Shown: positions 46,504 through 56,417 of the stretch, piece after piece
Position numbering within the stretch: the first letter of the stretch is position 1
Layout of the letters: each line of letters begins with the position of its first letter
Source: Roseateles noduli
GTDB taxonomy: Bacteria; Pseudomonadota; Gammaproteobacteria; Burkholderiales; Burkholderiaceae_C
DNA length: 64,000 nucleotides
Assembly (NCBI GenBank): GCA_002205125.1
Contig: NIOE01000012.1
Span: 124,001 to 188,000 of the forward strand
Direction of reading: 5' to 3'
Notes under the pieces: model-generated
What the model was told of the DNA's origin: nothing
Database searches by the model: none
Seen by the model: the letters and a program-made list of their open reading frames with translations, nothing else
Position numbers and translations under genes: made by a program

Positions 46504-47507
46504 GCGCGCAGCTCCTCGACCTGGACGCCGCGATCGGCCAGCAACTGGCGCGCGGCGGCGCGGTCGCCGCCGCTGACGGCGATCGTCAACTGCCCGTAGG
46601 GCTGCTTCTTGATCCGGTCGATGCGGCCGGCCAGGATGCCGAAATCCAGATTCGCGTGGCGGGCGACCTCACCGAGCAGCGGCTCGTAGGTGCGTTCGCC
46701 GAAGAAGGTCAGACGCCAGAGGCTGCCCGCGACATGCGCGTAGTCGTCGCGCTGCTCGCCTTCGTCGACATGCTCGGAGGCAAGGACGAAGCGCCTGGCC
46801 GTGCCTGAACGCGGATGGAGGAACACCTGCGCGACGGGGCCCTGCTCGACGATGCGGCCCGCTTCGAGCACCGCGACGCGATCGCAGACGCGGCGCACTA
46901 CATCCATCTCGTGCGTGATCAGGACGATGGTCAGCTTCAGTTCGTCGTTGAGTTCAGCCAGCAGGTCGAGGATCGAGCGCGTGGTCTCAGGGTCGAGCGC
47001 GCTGGTGGCCTCGTCGCACAGCAGCACCTGCGGGTCCAGCGCCAGCGCGCGGGCGATGCCGACACGCTGCTTCTGTCCGCCCGACAACTGCGCGGGGTAC
47101 TTGTCGGCCTGGTCAGCGAGGCCCACCCGGGCCAGCAGCGCCTGCACGCGCGGGGCGATCCGGGCGGCATCCCAACCGGCGATGCGCAGCGGCCACGCGA
47201 CGTTCTGCGCCACGGTGCGCGAACTCAGCAGATTGAAGTGCTGGAAGATCATCGCGATCTTCTGCCGGGCAGCGCGCAGCCCGGCGGCGTCCAGCGTTTG
47301 CAGGTCCTGGCCGGCGACGACGACCTTGCCGCTGTCCGGCCGCTCCAGCAGGTTGATCACCCGCAGCAAGGTGCTCTTGCCAGCGCCCGAGGCACCGATG
47401 ATCCCGAACACCTCGCCCGAGTCGATCTTCAGATCCACGCCCTGGAGCGCCGGAACGCGGCGACCCTCGACGTCATACGATTTGTGCAGGCTTTGAAGTT
47501 CGATCAC
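46500..47507 (-). CDS. metN: Methionine ABC transporter ATPase with NIL domain
   Basis: The protein has 335 residues. ATPase motifs are Walker [10 protein letters not shown], signature [15 protein letters not shown] and Walker [17 protein letters not shown]. The C-terminal NIL domain (about 265-335, [30 protein letters not shown]) binds methionine and shuts down transport when internal methionine is high. It is the first gene of the operon. The 290-bp upstream region holds two adjacent palindromes, but no recognised SAM riboswitch. Confidence 0.95.
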   Translation of the reverse strand: MIELQSLHKSYDVEGRRVPALQGVDLKIDSGEVFGIIGASGAGKSTLLRVINLLERPDSGKVVVAGQDLQTLDAAGLRAARQKIAMIFQHFNLLSSRTVAQNVAWPLRIAGWDAARIAPRVQALLARVGLADQADKYPAQLSGGQKQRVGIARALALDPQVLLCDEATSALDPETTRSILDLLAELNDELKLTIVLITHEMDVVRRVCDRVAVLEAGRIVEQGPVAQVFLHPRSGTARRFVLASEHVDEGEQRDDYAHVAGSLWRLTFFGERTYEPLLGEVARHANLDFGILAGRIDRIKKQPYGQLTIAVSGGDRAAARQLLADRGVQVEELRA

Positions 47508-47605
47508 GGGAAGAAGAAGGACGCTAGCGGCAGGTGAGTCCCGTTGCCGTCGTGCGCCTCTTTGGTGCGGAAACCGTGATGCTTAGGGATTACCCGGCGT
47601 TTGGC

Positions 47606-47630
47606 AAGCAATCAATGCTTATATGCATAT
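47606..47630. promoter_or_regulatory. Two adjacent palindromes in the metN upstream region
   Basis: AAGCA (47606-47610) / TGCTT (47616-47620) is an interrupted palindrome, followed at once by the perfect ATATGCATAT (47621-47630). This is the most AT-rich spot in the stretch and lies about 100-125 bp before the metN start, where a promoter and operator are expected. The regulator is not identified. Confidence 0.4.
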
Positions 47631-47772
47631 GCCGGGGTGGGGAATCTGCTGAATTCGAATAACGGGAAGGGCGACTTTCCTGCGGCGGCACGCGCGTTGG
47701 CCGCCGAGGCATGGGGCCCCGGACGCAAGGTCCGAAACCCCACGCCTCACCGTCCCCAACCACTTCCGTACT

Positions 47773-47794
47773 TCCTCGGTTTTGCTACCGAGGA
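47773..47794 (-). terminator. Hairpin just past the lipoprotein gene
   Basis: TCCTCGGT (47773-47780) / ACCGAGGA (47787-47794) with a 6-nt loop, 4 bp after the stop on the minus strand. No U-tract follows; termination is a guess. Confidence 0.35.
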
Positions 47795-47798
47795 CCGC

Positions 47799-48395
47799 CT
47801 ACGTGGGCAGAGCGAGCGATGCGAGCTCGCGGACCAGGTCCGCAATGTTGTTGCGCAGCGCAGACTCCGTGGCGATGCGCAGTTGCTCGCTCGGATTCAG
47901 GCTGTCGTCGATGCCGGCCTTCTGCGTCGTGCGCAGCGTGCGCTGATAGAGCACCTTGCCGCCGCCAGCGGCCCGCTCCGTCAGCGTGTAGCGGATGGAG
48001 AGGGCGACCTCGGGCAGCACCGGCACGTTGGGCTGCGCCAGCGCCAGCACCTCGACCTTCAGCTGGTAGCGACCCGTGTCGGGCACGTCCGGCATCAACC
48101 CCAGGCGCCGGAACGATTCCTGGTAGGTCTGGTTCAGCGTCATCGCGTTGATCCGGCTGCCCCACCACATCGAGGTCTCCTGGCCGCCGGTGACCGGCAG
48201 CAGGTCGATGTTGCGCCGCAACTGCGGACTGAGCCACGAGCGCAGCTGCAGCGACTCCATGTCCGTGATCGAGGACTCCAGCGGCCGGGCCGGCGTGCCG
48301 CATCCCGCCAGCAGCGCGCAGGCGCACGCCGCGGCGGCCAGCACGGCCAGCGCGGAACGGGAGGAATCGGGACGACGGTCGATCATGCCGGGCAT
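47799..48395 (-). CDS. Hypothetical lipoprotein (ABC-type/DUF-like outer-envelope component)
   Basis: The protein has 198 residues (or 195 from the second ATG). A lipoprotein signal peptide has the lipobox LAGC near residue 32. The mature part is about 165 residues with QLRSWLSPQLRRNIDLLPVTGGQETSMWWGSRI and a beta-rich YQLKVEVLALAQPNVPVLPEVALSIRYTLTE. It is not assigned to a named family with confidence. It should be anchored in the inner or outer membrane. It follows the yhdP/nitrilase pair on the same strand with an 80-bp gap, so it may belong to the same transcript. Confidence 0.75.
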   Translation of the reverse strand: MPGMIDRRPDSSRSALAVLAAAACACALLAGCGTPARPLESSITDMESLQLRSWLSPQLRRNIDLLPVTGGQETSMWWGSRINAMTLNQTYQESFRRLGLMPDVPDTGRYQLKVEVLALAQPNVPVLPEVALSIRYTLTERAAGGGKVLYQRTLRTTQKAGIDDSLNPSEQLRIATESALRNNIADLVRELASLALPT

Positions 48396-48475
48396 CTTGC
48401 CTCCGCGAGCCGGGCACCGATCGCCCGAAGTGGACCGCTTTCAAGGCCCAGTGTTCGGGCCTCGCCGTTCAAGGC

Positions 48476-49351
48476 TCAGAGCCGCCGATGCTGCAGCGCC
48501 GGCAACTGCTCCCGCACCTGCGCGATGCGCGCGGGGTCGATCCTGGCGACGGCCAGGCCTTCGCCCTCGGGCACGCAGGCCAGGACCTCGCCCCATGGGT
48601 CGACGATCATGCTGTGGCCCCAGGTGCGGCGGCCGTTCTCGTGCGTGCCGCCCTGCGCGGCCGCGATGACGTAGGCCTGGTTCTCCACCGCGCGGGCGCG
48701 CAGCAGCAGCTCCCAGTGGGCCTGACCCGTGGTGAAGGTGAAAGCCGCCGGAACGCTGATGAGGTCGAGCGGGCGTTTGCCGCTGAAGCTCATCGCGCGG
48801 TACAGCTCCGGGAAGCGGAGGTCGTAGCAGATGGACAGGCCCACGCGCAGCACGGGTCCGTCGGGGATCGCCGCTTCGACGGTCACCGGCGATTCGCCGG
48901 CCTCCAGCACGCGGGCCTCGTCGTAGCGCTCGCGGCCGTTGTCGTAGCAGAAGAGGTGGAGCTTGTCGTAGCGCGCGCTGAGCGAGCCGTCCGGCGCGAA
49001 GACGCAGGTGGTGTTGCGCACGCGCTCCGCGGGCTGGGCCGCGCCTTCGATCGCCATCGGCAGCGTGCCGCCGAGGATCCACACGCCGTGCTCGCGCGCG
49101 GCGCGGCTGAGCACGCCCTGGATGGGCGCGTCGAGGTCGCCGTACCGCTCGCCGAAGGGCAGCTTGTCCGTGTCCTTGTGACCCATCAGGCAGAAGTACT
49201 CGGGCAGCGAGACCAGCGCGGCGCCCTGCCGGGCGGCTTCGCCGATCCAGTGGCGGGCGCGTTCGAGGTTCTCGTCCAGCCGGGTGACGGACACCATCTG
49301 GATCGCGGCGACAGTGACCGGCGACCCGGCGTTCGTGGATGACGTGCTCAT
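48476..49351 (-). CDS. Carbon-nitrogen hydrolase (Nit/omega-amidase-like)
   Basis: The protein has 291 residues from ATG 49349-49351. The nitrilase-superfamily triad is visible: Glu in LVSLPEYFCLMG, Lys in RYDKLHLFCYDN and Cys in VGLSICYDLRFPELY. The pattern matches the Nit1/Nit2/YbeM branch, whose members remove deaminated glutathione or act as omega-amidases in metabolite repair. The start overlaps the stop of yhdP (ATGA), so both are translated together, as in other Burkholderiales. Confidence 0.92.
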   Translation of the reverse strand: MSTSSTNAGSPVTVAAIQMVSVTRLDENLERARHWIGEAARQGAALVSLPEYFCLMGHKDTDKLPFGERYGDLDAPIQGVLSRAAREHGVWILGGTLPMAIEGAAQPAERVRNTTCVFAPDGSLSARYDKLHLFCYDNGRERYDEARVLEAGESPVTVEAAIPDGPVLRVGLSICYDLRFPELYRAMSFSGKRPLDLISVPAAFTFTTGQAHWELLLRARAVENQAYVIAAAQGGTHENGRRTWGHSMIVDPWGEVLACVPEGEGLAVARIDPARIAQVREQLPALQHRRL

Positions 49352-52300
49352 GGGGCGGACTCTCCTTGCGCGGCGGCCGTGCTGTTGTAGCTGCCCTGCG
49401 GCTGGGCCTTGCGCTGCAGCTGCTCGATGCGCGGATCGGACCAGGTGCCGGTGACGCGGAATTCCTCGCTGTTGGCCGCGGCCAGCGGCTTGCGCAGCAG
49501 CCACTGGGCCAGGAAGGCGCCCAGTCCGATGGCGGGGTTGACCGCCGCATAGGCGAGGGCGGCGCCGCCGGCGTTGATCTCGGGCAGCACGAGCACGTGC
49601 AGGTCCTGCGTCTCGGCGGCGAGGTCGGCGCTGCCTTCCATCAGGACCGCGGCCTGCAGGCCCTTCATGCGGAGGTTGTCGCTGCGCGCCACGCCCTTGC
49701 CGATCTTGATGTCGCCGGTGACGTTGTCGAAGGCGAAGCCCTCCGAGAACACGTCCCGGAAGTCCAGCACCAGCCGCCGGGGGATGGACTGCAGGCTCAG
49801 CACGCCCAGCAGCCGCCCGACGCCGGGCTCGGCCTTGAGGAACTGGCCCTTCTCCATGACGACGCTCAGCTGGCCGCTCATGCTGGCGTAGTCCGGCGAC
49901 AGCGGCGAGCCCTGCCAGGCCACCTGACCGGTCAGCTCGCCCTTGCCGCCGCGCAAGACCTGGCCCTGGCCGAGCCGCTCCATCAGCTTGCCGGCGTCCA
50001 CGACGTCCAGCTTCCAGTCGAGTTCGGTGCGGCGCAGCGCCTTGCCCGGCTCCGGCGCCCACTTGCCGGACGCGCTCAGCGTGGCGTCCGGGCTCTTGAG
50101 CACCAGACGGCCCAGACGCCAGTCGCGCGCGTCGTTCTGCTGCTGGGCGTCGATCTCGAGCCGGCCCAGCCGCTTGCCGCGCAGCTCGAAGTCCTCGACG
50201 ACGATGTCCAGCGTCGGCACCGACCGCGGCTGCTTGTCGAGCAGTTGCTCGACGCCGTCCACGTCGCTGCGGGGCACGGACAGTCGGGAGAGGCGCGCGT
50301 AGACGCGGCCCGGCTGGTTGGGTTTCTCCGCGCGGACCTCGATCAGGCCGCTGAGCTGCTGCGCGTCCATCGAGACGCGCCAGCCCGCGCCCGCGTCGTG
50401 CGAGATGCCGGCCGTGACCGCGTTCAGCGTGCGGCCCGCGACCTGCAGCGTCTGGGCCTTCAGGGTGAGCTGCGACGGCGCGTAGCCGCCCTCGGTCATG
50501 CCGTCTGTTGCGCTGTCGAGCGCCGCGCCGTCCTTCGCGCCGGTCAGTCCCGGCAGCGCGGTCTGCCAGGCGTCGGCATTGAACTGGTCGAAGGTGGCGC
50601 GGGCGACGACGCCCTGCGCGGGCAGTTCGGGCAGCTTCTCGCGCACGGCGACCGCGCCGCGCAGGACCTTGGCCTCGTGCGTCACGTCGCGTTGGTAGAG
50701 CGCCTGCACCGGGCCGGCCTCGACGCGCAGTTCGTCGCGCTGCGTGCCGGCCGGCGCGGCCGTCGCCCGCGTGACGATGCGCAGGGGCCAGGTCTCGTCC
50801 GCGGCCTTGCGCATCGGCGCCGGCAGGTTCACCGCGATGCCCTGCATCGGGCTGGCGACGGTGACCTCGGTCTGGCCGCCCTTGACCACGCCGAGCTCGA
50901 AACGCACCGAGGTCTGGCCCGTCATCACGGAGGCAACCTGCTGCAGGCCCAGCTCCGGCGCGTTGCGCAGCGCGTCGGCGGTCACCGTGCCCAGCGCGGC
51001 GAAGCGCATCGAACCGTCCGGCTGGCTGCCGCCGTCGAAGGTCGCGTCGCCGCCCAGCACGCGCGCCTGGCCGTTGCGGATCTGCAGGCCCTTCTGGTCG
51101 AAGCTCACCAGCGCCTTCGCCTGGCCGAGCATCGGGGTATCGGGCCGGATGCGCACGTCGTTGCCGGTCAGCGTGACCAGGCCCTTCACCGTCGTGTCGT
51201 CGATGTGCATCAACGGCAGTCGCAGGTTGAGCTTGAGCGCCAGGGGGCCGGTGGCGGTCGTGTTGTCCAGCACGTGGCTGGTCAGCGCCGCGACCGGCGA
51301 GTTCTTCACGTAGCGCAGGCCGTCGACCAGCGCGCCGCGCGCCTGGCCGTCGATCTCCAGCACCGGGGCATGGTGGTACAGATCGGCGATCGCGCCCTGG
51401 ACGTTGAACACCTCGACGCCCATCAGCCTGGTCTTGGCGTTGCGGATGCTCATCGAGGCGCGGTCGAAGATCAGCTCGGCGTCCAGCTGCTCCATCACCG
51501 GCCACGGCGACTGGAACGCCGGATGGTCGTCCTCCGCCGGGTGGCTGGGCACGTAGGCGAGCGTCAGGTTGCGGACCTGCCCGGCGACGCGGAACTGGCC
51601 CTTGCTGCGCGGCGCGTCGAAGGGGAAGTCGAGCAGGTCGCCCTGCAGCCGCACCTGGATCTTCTGGACGGTGCCGTCACGGATCGCGTCGCGGACGTAG
51701 CGCCGCGCCTCGTGGCCCATCGAGGCCGGCAGGTAGCGCAGCACGCGCGGCGCCTTGATCTCCTCGATGCGGCCGGTGAGGTCCAGCCTGCCGGCGTCGT
51801 GCGGCCGCTTGCCTTCGCCGCTCTGCCAGGAGCCGTCGATCTCGGCGCGCAGGTCGTCGTTGGCCAGGCGCACCCCGTTGAACTGCACCGACCAGCGCGT
51901 GCGGGGCTCGTCCGGGGCAGAGGCCGCGCTCGCGATCGAGGCCGCCGCGAGCGGGCCGACGGCGGCCGGCTTGTTGGCGAGCGCGACGATGGGGGTGACG
52001 GGGGGCGCGCGCTTGCCGGCAAAGGCCGCCGGACGCTGCGCCTGCCAGCGAAGGCTCGCCTGGGCCTGCTTCAGCGGCACGGACGGTTCCTCGAAGACGC
52101 CAGGCAGGGTGACCTCGCCGTTGTTGATCGCGAGGGTGGCGGTGCCGCCCTGCTCGTTGGCGTCGAACTGCAGGTCGGCGCCGCTCACGCCGGGCCGGCC
52201 GGTCGGCGGCGCGGAGCCCGGATCCGCCGGCGGTTCCGGCGTCGCGGCCGTCAGGTGCAGACCCTGCAGCTGCCCCTTGGCTCGGTAGCTGCGCGGTGCG

Positions 52301-53556
52301 TCGAGCGGCCCGTCCCAGTGGAGCTGCAGCGCATTGAGCAGCCCCGCGGGCTTCATGTCGGCGATCAGCTGGCGTTGCGGCTCGGCCAGCGGCAGCCGGG
52401 CGAGGATCTGTGCGCCCAGCGTCAGGTCCAGCTGCTGGGCCTGGAAGTCGCCCCCGGTCAGCGCGCCCGTCTTGGGATCGCGCTTGACCTCCAGCGCCCA
52501 GTCCGAGCGCGGCCAGTCGAGGCCGTCCCCGGCCTGAAAACCGAGCGCCTTGGCCTCCAGCGACAGCGATTGCGGCGTCTGCTTGAGCACCAGACGGCCG
52601 CCGATCTTGGCCAGCGCGAGCTCCGGCAGTCCCGGCGCGACGCGCAGCTTCACGGCGCGCAGGCCCATGTCCAGGGTCAGGCTGCGCGGCTCGCCGCGGT
52701 CCACGTCCAGCCAGGCGCGCAGCGCGCCGTCGCCTTCGTTGAGCTCGAAGGGCAGGTCCACATACCGACGCAGCTCGCTCACGTCGGTCCGCGGCAGGTG
52801 CCCGAAGAGCTGGCCGCTCCAGCGCTTCAACTCGCCCGGGCGGTCGAGCAGCGACTGCGTGAACTCGCCGCGCAGCGTGAAGCGCTCGCCCCAGCCGGCC
52901 GGCGGCGTGGCGTCCAGCCGCAGCCGGTGGCGGCGCAGGCCGTTGCGCAGCACCAGGTTCAGGTCGAAGAGCTCCAGCGGCGGCGCCGCCCGCAGCTCAT
53001 CGACCCAGCGGATGCGGCCGTGCAGGATGACGAACTCATGCTGCTCGAAGAACCAGTCGGCGGCGTCGTCGGACGCCTGGGTGTCGGACGGACCGTCCAC
53101 GCTGAGCCCGGCGATGAAGACCCGGCCCTTGGCGTCGCGGCGCAGCAGCAGCTCGGGGCTGTCCAGCAGCAACTGGGAGAAACGCAGCTCGAAGGCCAGC
53201 AGCGAGCGCGGCGACAGCGCGGCGCTGACGCGCGGCAGGTGCAGGGCTTCGTGGCCGGCGGCGTCGACGACCCGCACGTCGCGCAGGTCCAGCTTGGGGA
53301 TCCAGCCCGAGGAGGTGGCGCTGATGGCGCCGATCTTGACGGGTACCCCCAATGCCTGGGTGGCCTGCTTTTCGAGCTCGGGTCGCCAGTCGTCGATGTG
53401 GGGCAGAATCGCCCAGTGCAATGCCAGCCAGGCCGCGATCAGCAGGGAGAAGACCCCTGCCGAAGCCACTCCGAGCCAGAGGGCGCAACGTGCCCACCAG
53501 CGTCGTTTCGCGACCGCGGAACCGGAGTCAGGACTGGTGGCGGCGGACGAAGACAT
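49348..53556 (-). CDS. yhdP: YhdP family AsmA-like intermembrane lipid-transport protein
   Basis: The protein has about 1402 residues from ATG 53554-53556; a start 105 bp upstream would lie inside glnE. One N-terminal TM helix (ALWLGVASAGVFSLLIAAWLALHWAI, about 22-47) is followed by a huge beta-rich periplasmic region. YhdP/TIGR02099 landmarks include HDWRPELEKQATQALGVPVKIGAISA near the start and the C-terminal GEGVAFDNVTGDI-type block LRMKGLQAAVLMEGSADLAAETQDLHVLVLPEINAGGAALAYAAVNPAIGLG. YhdP and related AsmA proteins move phospholipid to the outer membrane. It is divergent from glnE with 46 bp between starts. Confidence 0.93.
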   Translation of the reverse strand: MSSSAATSPDSGSAVAKRRWWARCALWLGVASAGVFSLLIAAWLALHWAILPHIDDWRPELEKQATQALGVPVKIGAISATSSGWIPKLDLRDVRVVDAAGHEALHLPRVSAALSPRSLLAFELRFSQLLLDSPELLLRRDAKGRVFIAGLSVDGPSDTQASDDAADWFFEQHEFVILHGRIRWVDELRAAPPLELFDLNLVLRNGLRRHRLRLDATPPAGWGERFTLRGEFTQSLLDRPGELKRWSGQLFGHLPRTDVSELRRYVDLPFELNEGDGALRAWLDVDRGEPRSLTLDMGLRAVKLRVAPGLPELALAKIGGRLVLKQTPQSLSLEAKALGFQAGDGLDWPRSDWALEVKRDPKTGALTGGDFQAQQLDLTLGAQILARLPLAEPQRQLIADMKPAGLLNALQLHWDGPLDAPRSYRAKGQLQGLHLTAATPEPPADPGSAPPTGRPGVSGADLQFDANEQGGTATLAINNGEVTLPGVFEEPSVPLKQAQASLRWQAQRPAAFAGKRAPPVTPIVALANKPAAVGPLAAASIASAASAPDEPRTRWSVQFNGVRLANDDLRAEIDGSWQSGEGKRPHDAGRLDLTGRIEEIKAPRVLRYLPASMGHEARRYVRDAIRDGTVQKIQVRLQGDLLDFPFDAPRSKGQFRVAGQVRNLTLAYVPSHPAEDDHPAFQSPWPVMEQLDAELIFDRASMSIRNAKTRLMGVEVFNVQGAIADLYHHAPVLEIDGQARGALVDGLRYVKNSPVAALTSHVLDNTTATGPLALKLNLRLPLMHIDDTTVKGLVTLTGNDVRIRPDTPMLGQAKALVSFDQKGLQIRNGQARVLGGDATFDGGSQPDGSMRFAALGTVTADALRNAPELGLQQVASVMTGQTSVRFELGVVKGGQTEVTVASPMQGIAVNLPAPMRKAADETWPLRIVTRATAAPAGTQRDELRVEAGPVQALYQRDVTHEAKVLRGAVAVREKLPELPAQGVVARATFDQFNADAWQTALPGLTGAKDGAALDSATDGMTEGGYAPSQLTLKAQTLQVAGRTLNAVTAGISHDAGAGWRVSMDAQQLSGLIEVRAEKPNQPGRVYARLSRLSVPRSDVDGVEQLLDKQPRSVPTLDIVVEDFELRGKRLGRLEIDAQQQNDARDWRLGRLVLKSPDATLSASGKWAPEPGKALRRTELDWKLDVVDAGKLMERLGQGQVLRGGKGELTGQVAWQGSPLSPDYASMSGQLSVVMEKGQFLKAEPGVGRLLGVLSLQSIPRRLVLDFRDVFSEGFAFDNVTGDIKIGKGVARSDNLRMKGLQAAVLMEGSADLAAETQDLHVLVLPEINAGGAALAYAAVNPAIGLGAFLAQWLLRKPLAAANSEEFRVTGTWSDPRIEQLQRKAQPQGSYNSTAAAQGESAP

Positions 53557-53602
53557 GTAAGGGTGGACGGCGGTCGCCGAATCTAGCACAGCCATTCCGG
53601 CC

Positions 53603-56398
53603 ATGAGCCAGCGAGAGCATTCTTTACCGATGGATTCAGTTGCCTCGGCAACCTCCGACACGACGGGCGTCCCGACGCCGGCCGCGTCCGCGGACCACAG
53701 CCGTTTCGTTCAGCGCATCCGCCGCCGTTATGCGGCCGAATTGTCGTTGCTGCCGCCCGGCTTGCCGGACGACGTCACGATGCGCGCCGTTGTGGACCAG
53801 CTCCGGCAAGCCGGACGCCCGCTGCCCGCCGCGCTGCGCGTGATGCGCCAGCTGGTGATGGAGCGGCTGGCCGTGCTCGACGTCGAGCAGGGCGCGCCCA
53901 TGACCGACGTGACTCAGGCGATGACGCACCTGGCGGAAGTGGCGCTGGACATCGGCGTGATCGCCTGCCGCGCCGAGCTCGACGCCCAGTACGGCGCGCC
54001 GCGCGACGCCGTCGGCCAGGACATCGACTTCTGGGTCGTGGGGATGGGCAAGCTCGGCGGGCGCGAGCTCAACGTCTCGTCCGACATCGACCTGATCTAT
54101 GTCTACGAGGAAGACGGCCAGACCGAGGGCAACGGCTCCGGTGGCCAGAAGATCTCCGCCCACGAGTACTTCGCGCAGCTGTCGCGCCGGCTGTCGACGC
54201 TGATCGGCGACGTGACCGAGGACGGCCAGGTGTTCCGCGTCGATCTGGCGCTGCGACCCAACGGCAACTCCGGACCGCCCGCCGTCAGCATGGCGATGCT
54301 GGAGGAATACCTGCTCGTGCAGGGCCGCGAATGGGAGCGCTTCGCGTGGCTGAAGAGCCGTGTCGTCGCACCGCGCGAGAGCGTCAGGAACGGCCGCGCG
54401 ATGCAGCTGCGCAGCCTGGTGACGCCGTTCGTCTACCGGCGTTATCTGGATTACGGCGTCTTCGAGAGCCTGCGCCAGCTGCATCGCAAGATCCGCGACG
54501 AAGCCCAGCGCCGGGCCGCCGGCCGGCCGGAGCGCGCCAACGACGTGAAGCTGTCGCGCGGCGGCATCCGCGAGATCGAGTTCATCGTCCAGCTGCTGCA
54601 GGTGGTGCGCGGTGGGCAGTTCCCCGAGATCCGCACCCGGTCGACGCAGAAGGCGCTGACGCGACTGGCCGCGCGCGGGCTGATGAAGCCGGAGACCGCG
54701 ACGGCGCTGGCCACGGGCTACGACTTCCTGCGCCGCGTCGAGCATCGCATCCAGTACCTGGACGACCAGCAGACGCATTGCCTGCCCGCGGCCGACGAGG
54801 ACATCGGCTGGATTGCGCGCAGCCTGAACCTGACCTGCAACAGTCACGCCTGTCCGCTGCTGGACAAGCTGATGGAGGTGCGGGAGCTGGTGGCGACCGA
54901 ATTCGACGCGCTGCTGCATGACGGCGTCGCGCCGGGCGGCAAGGGCAACTGCAAGAACGGCATGTGCGGCGGACCGCCACTGCCGATCGACAGCGAGGAG
55001 TTCCTCGACAAGCTGCAGCCCGAGCTGGCCGCCAACGTACGCCGCTGGGCGCAGCAGGCGCGGGTGCAGAACCTGCGCGAGGAATCGCGGCTGCGGCTGG
55101 CCAAGCTGGTCGGGCGCGCGGCGCTGGCGGTGCGCCAGGGCGAGTGCACGATGGACGCGGCGCAGCGCTTCGTCGACTGGATCGAGCCGCTGCTGCGCCG
55201 TGAGAGCTACCTCGCGCTGCTGGTGGAGCGGCCCGCCGTGCAGGGCCGGCTGCTGAGCCTGCTGGGCCTGGCGCGCTGGCCGATGCGCTACCTGATGCAG
55301 CATCCCGGCGTGATCGATGAACTGGCCGACGCGCGGCTGCTGCACGAGCGCTTCGACGGCCCCGCCTTCATCCAGGACCTGCAGGCGCGTCACGACGCCT
55401 GGGCCGAACACGGCGAGGCGAGCGAGGACGCGCTGCTGGACAGCGTGCGCCGCGCGCATCACGCGGAGGTCTTCCGCACGCTGGTGCGGGACGTGGAAGG
55501 GCAGATCAGCGTCGAGCAGGTCGCCGACGAGCTGTCGCTGCTCGCCGACGCCACGCTGCACTGCGTGCTCGGCTGGGCCTGGGACCGCCTGAAGCAGAAG
55601 CACCGTCCGGCGCCGCGCCTGGCGGTGATCGCCTACGGCAAGCTGGGCGGCAAGGAACTGGGCTACGGCAGCGACCTGGACCTGGTGTTCCTCTTCGACG
55701 ACGAGGACGAGAACGCGGCCGAGATCTACGGCGCCTTCATCCGCAAGCTGATCACCTGGTTGACGATCCGTACGGCGGCCGGGGAGCTCTTCGACATCGA
55801 CACGGCGCTGCGGCCCAACGGCAACTCGGGGCTGCTGGTGACCTCGCTGTCGTCCTTCGAGAACTACCAGGGCGGGCGCGGCAGCAACACGGCCTGGACC
55901 TGGGAACATCAGGCGATCACGCGGGCGCGTTTCTGCGCCGGCGATGCGTCGCTGGCGGAGCGCTTCGAGGCCACGCGCCGCGCGGTGCTGACCGCGCCGC
56001 GCGATCCGGCGGCGCTGCGCGAGGAAGTCGTCGCGATGCGCGAGAAGCTGCGCGCCGCGCGCGCCGTGCGTGCCGGCTTCTTCGACGTCAAGCACAGCCC
56101 GGGCGGCATGGTCGACGCCGAATTCGCGCTGCAGTACCTGATCCTGGCGCACTCCGGCCAGCATCCGGAGCTGCTGGCCAACGCCGGCAACATCGCGCTG
56201 CTGCAGCGCGCCGAGTCCTTCGGCCTGCTGCCCGCGGACGTGGGCCGCCAGGCCGCCGACGCCTACCGCGAGCTGCGCCGCGTGCAGCATCGGGCGCGTC
56301 TGAACGAGCAGTCGACCTCGCTGGACGGCGAGGCCGCCGAGGCGCTCGCGCCGCAGCGCGACGCGGTGCTGGCGCTCTGGCGGGCCGTCTTCGGCTGA
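53603..56398 (+). CDS. glnE: Bifunctional glutamine synthetase adenylyltransferase/deadenylase
   Basis: The protein has 931 residues, the normal GlnE length. It has two nucleotidyltransferase domains: deadenylylase with GMGKLGGRELNVSSDIDLIYVYEE (about 148-172) and adenylyltransferase with YGKLGGKELGYGSDLDLVFLFDD (about 678-702), each followed by a GlnD-UR_UTase helical domain (HSPGGMVDAEFALQYLILAH in the second). It adds or removes AMP on glutamine synthetase in response to PII and glutamine. The ATG at 53603 is used; the ATG at 53630 is possible. Confidence 0.97.
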   Translation: MSQREHSLPMDSVASATSDTTGVPTPAASADHSRFVQRIRRRYAAELSLLPPGLPDDVTMRAVVDQLRQAGRPLPAALRVMRQLVMERLAVLDVEQGAPMTDVTQAMTHLAEVALDIGVIACRAELDAQYGAPRDAVGQDIDFWVVGMGKLGGRELNVSSDIDLIYVYEEDGQTEGNGSGGQKISAHEYFAQLSRRLSTLIGDVTEDGQVFRVDLALRPNGNSGPPAVSMAMLEEYLLVQGREWERFAWLKSRVVAPRESVRNGRAMQLRSLVTPFVYRRYLDYGVFESLRQLHRKIRDEAQRRAAGRPERANDVKLSRGGIREIEFIVQLLQVVRGGQFPEIRTRSTQKALTRLAARGLMKPETATALATGYDFLRRVEHRIQYLDDQQTHCLPAADEDIGWIARSLNLTCNSHACPLLDKLMEVRELVATEFDALLHDGVAPGGKGNCKNGMCGGPPLPIDSEEFLDKLQPELAANVRRWAQQARVQNLREESRLRLAKLVGRAALAVRQGECTMDAAQRFVDWIEPLLRRESYLALLVERPAVQGRLLSLLGLARWPMRYLMQHPGVIDELADARLLHERFDGPAFIQDLQARHDAWAEHGEASEDALLDSVRRAHHAEVFRTLVRDVEGQISVEQVADELSLLADATLHCVLGWAWDRLKQKHRPAPRLAVIAYGKLGGKELGYGSDLDLVFLFDDEDENAAEIYGAFIRKLITWLTIRTAAGELFDIDTALRPNGNSGLLVTSLSSFENYQGGRGSNTAWTWEHQAITRARFCAGDASLAERFEATRRAVLTAPRDPAALREEVVAMREKLRAARAVRAGFFDVKHSPGGMVDAEFALQYLILAHSGQHPELLANAGNIALLQRAESFGLLPADVGRQAADAYRELRRVQHRARLNEQSTSLDGEAAEALAPQRDAVLALWRAVFG

Positions 56399-56417
56399 GA
56401 TCGCGGAGCGGAACCGG

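Noticed and set aside
47508-47798. SAM or SAH riboswitch upstream of metN
   Set aside because: No recognisable conserved core or pseudoknot arms of these classes; only short palindromes.
49339-53586. 1415-residue plus-strand frame opposite yhdP
   Set aside because: Shadow frame; yhdP has a TM start, family motifs and coupling to the nitrilase gene.
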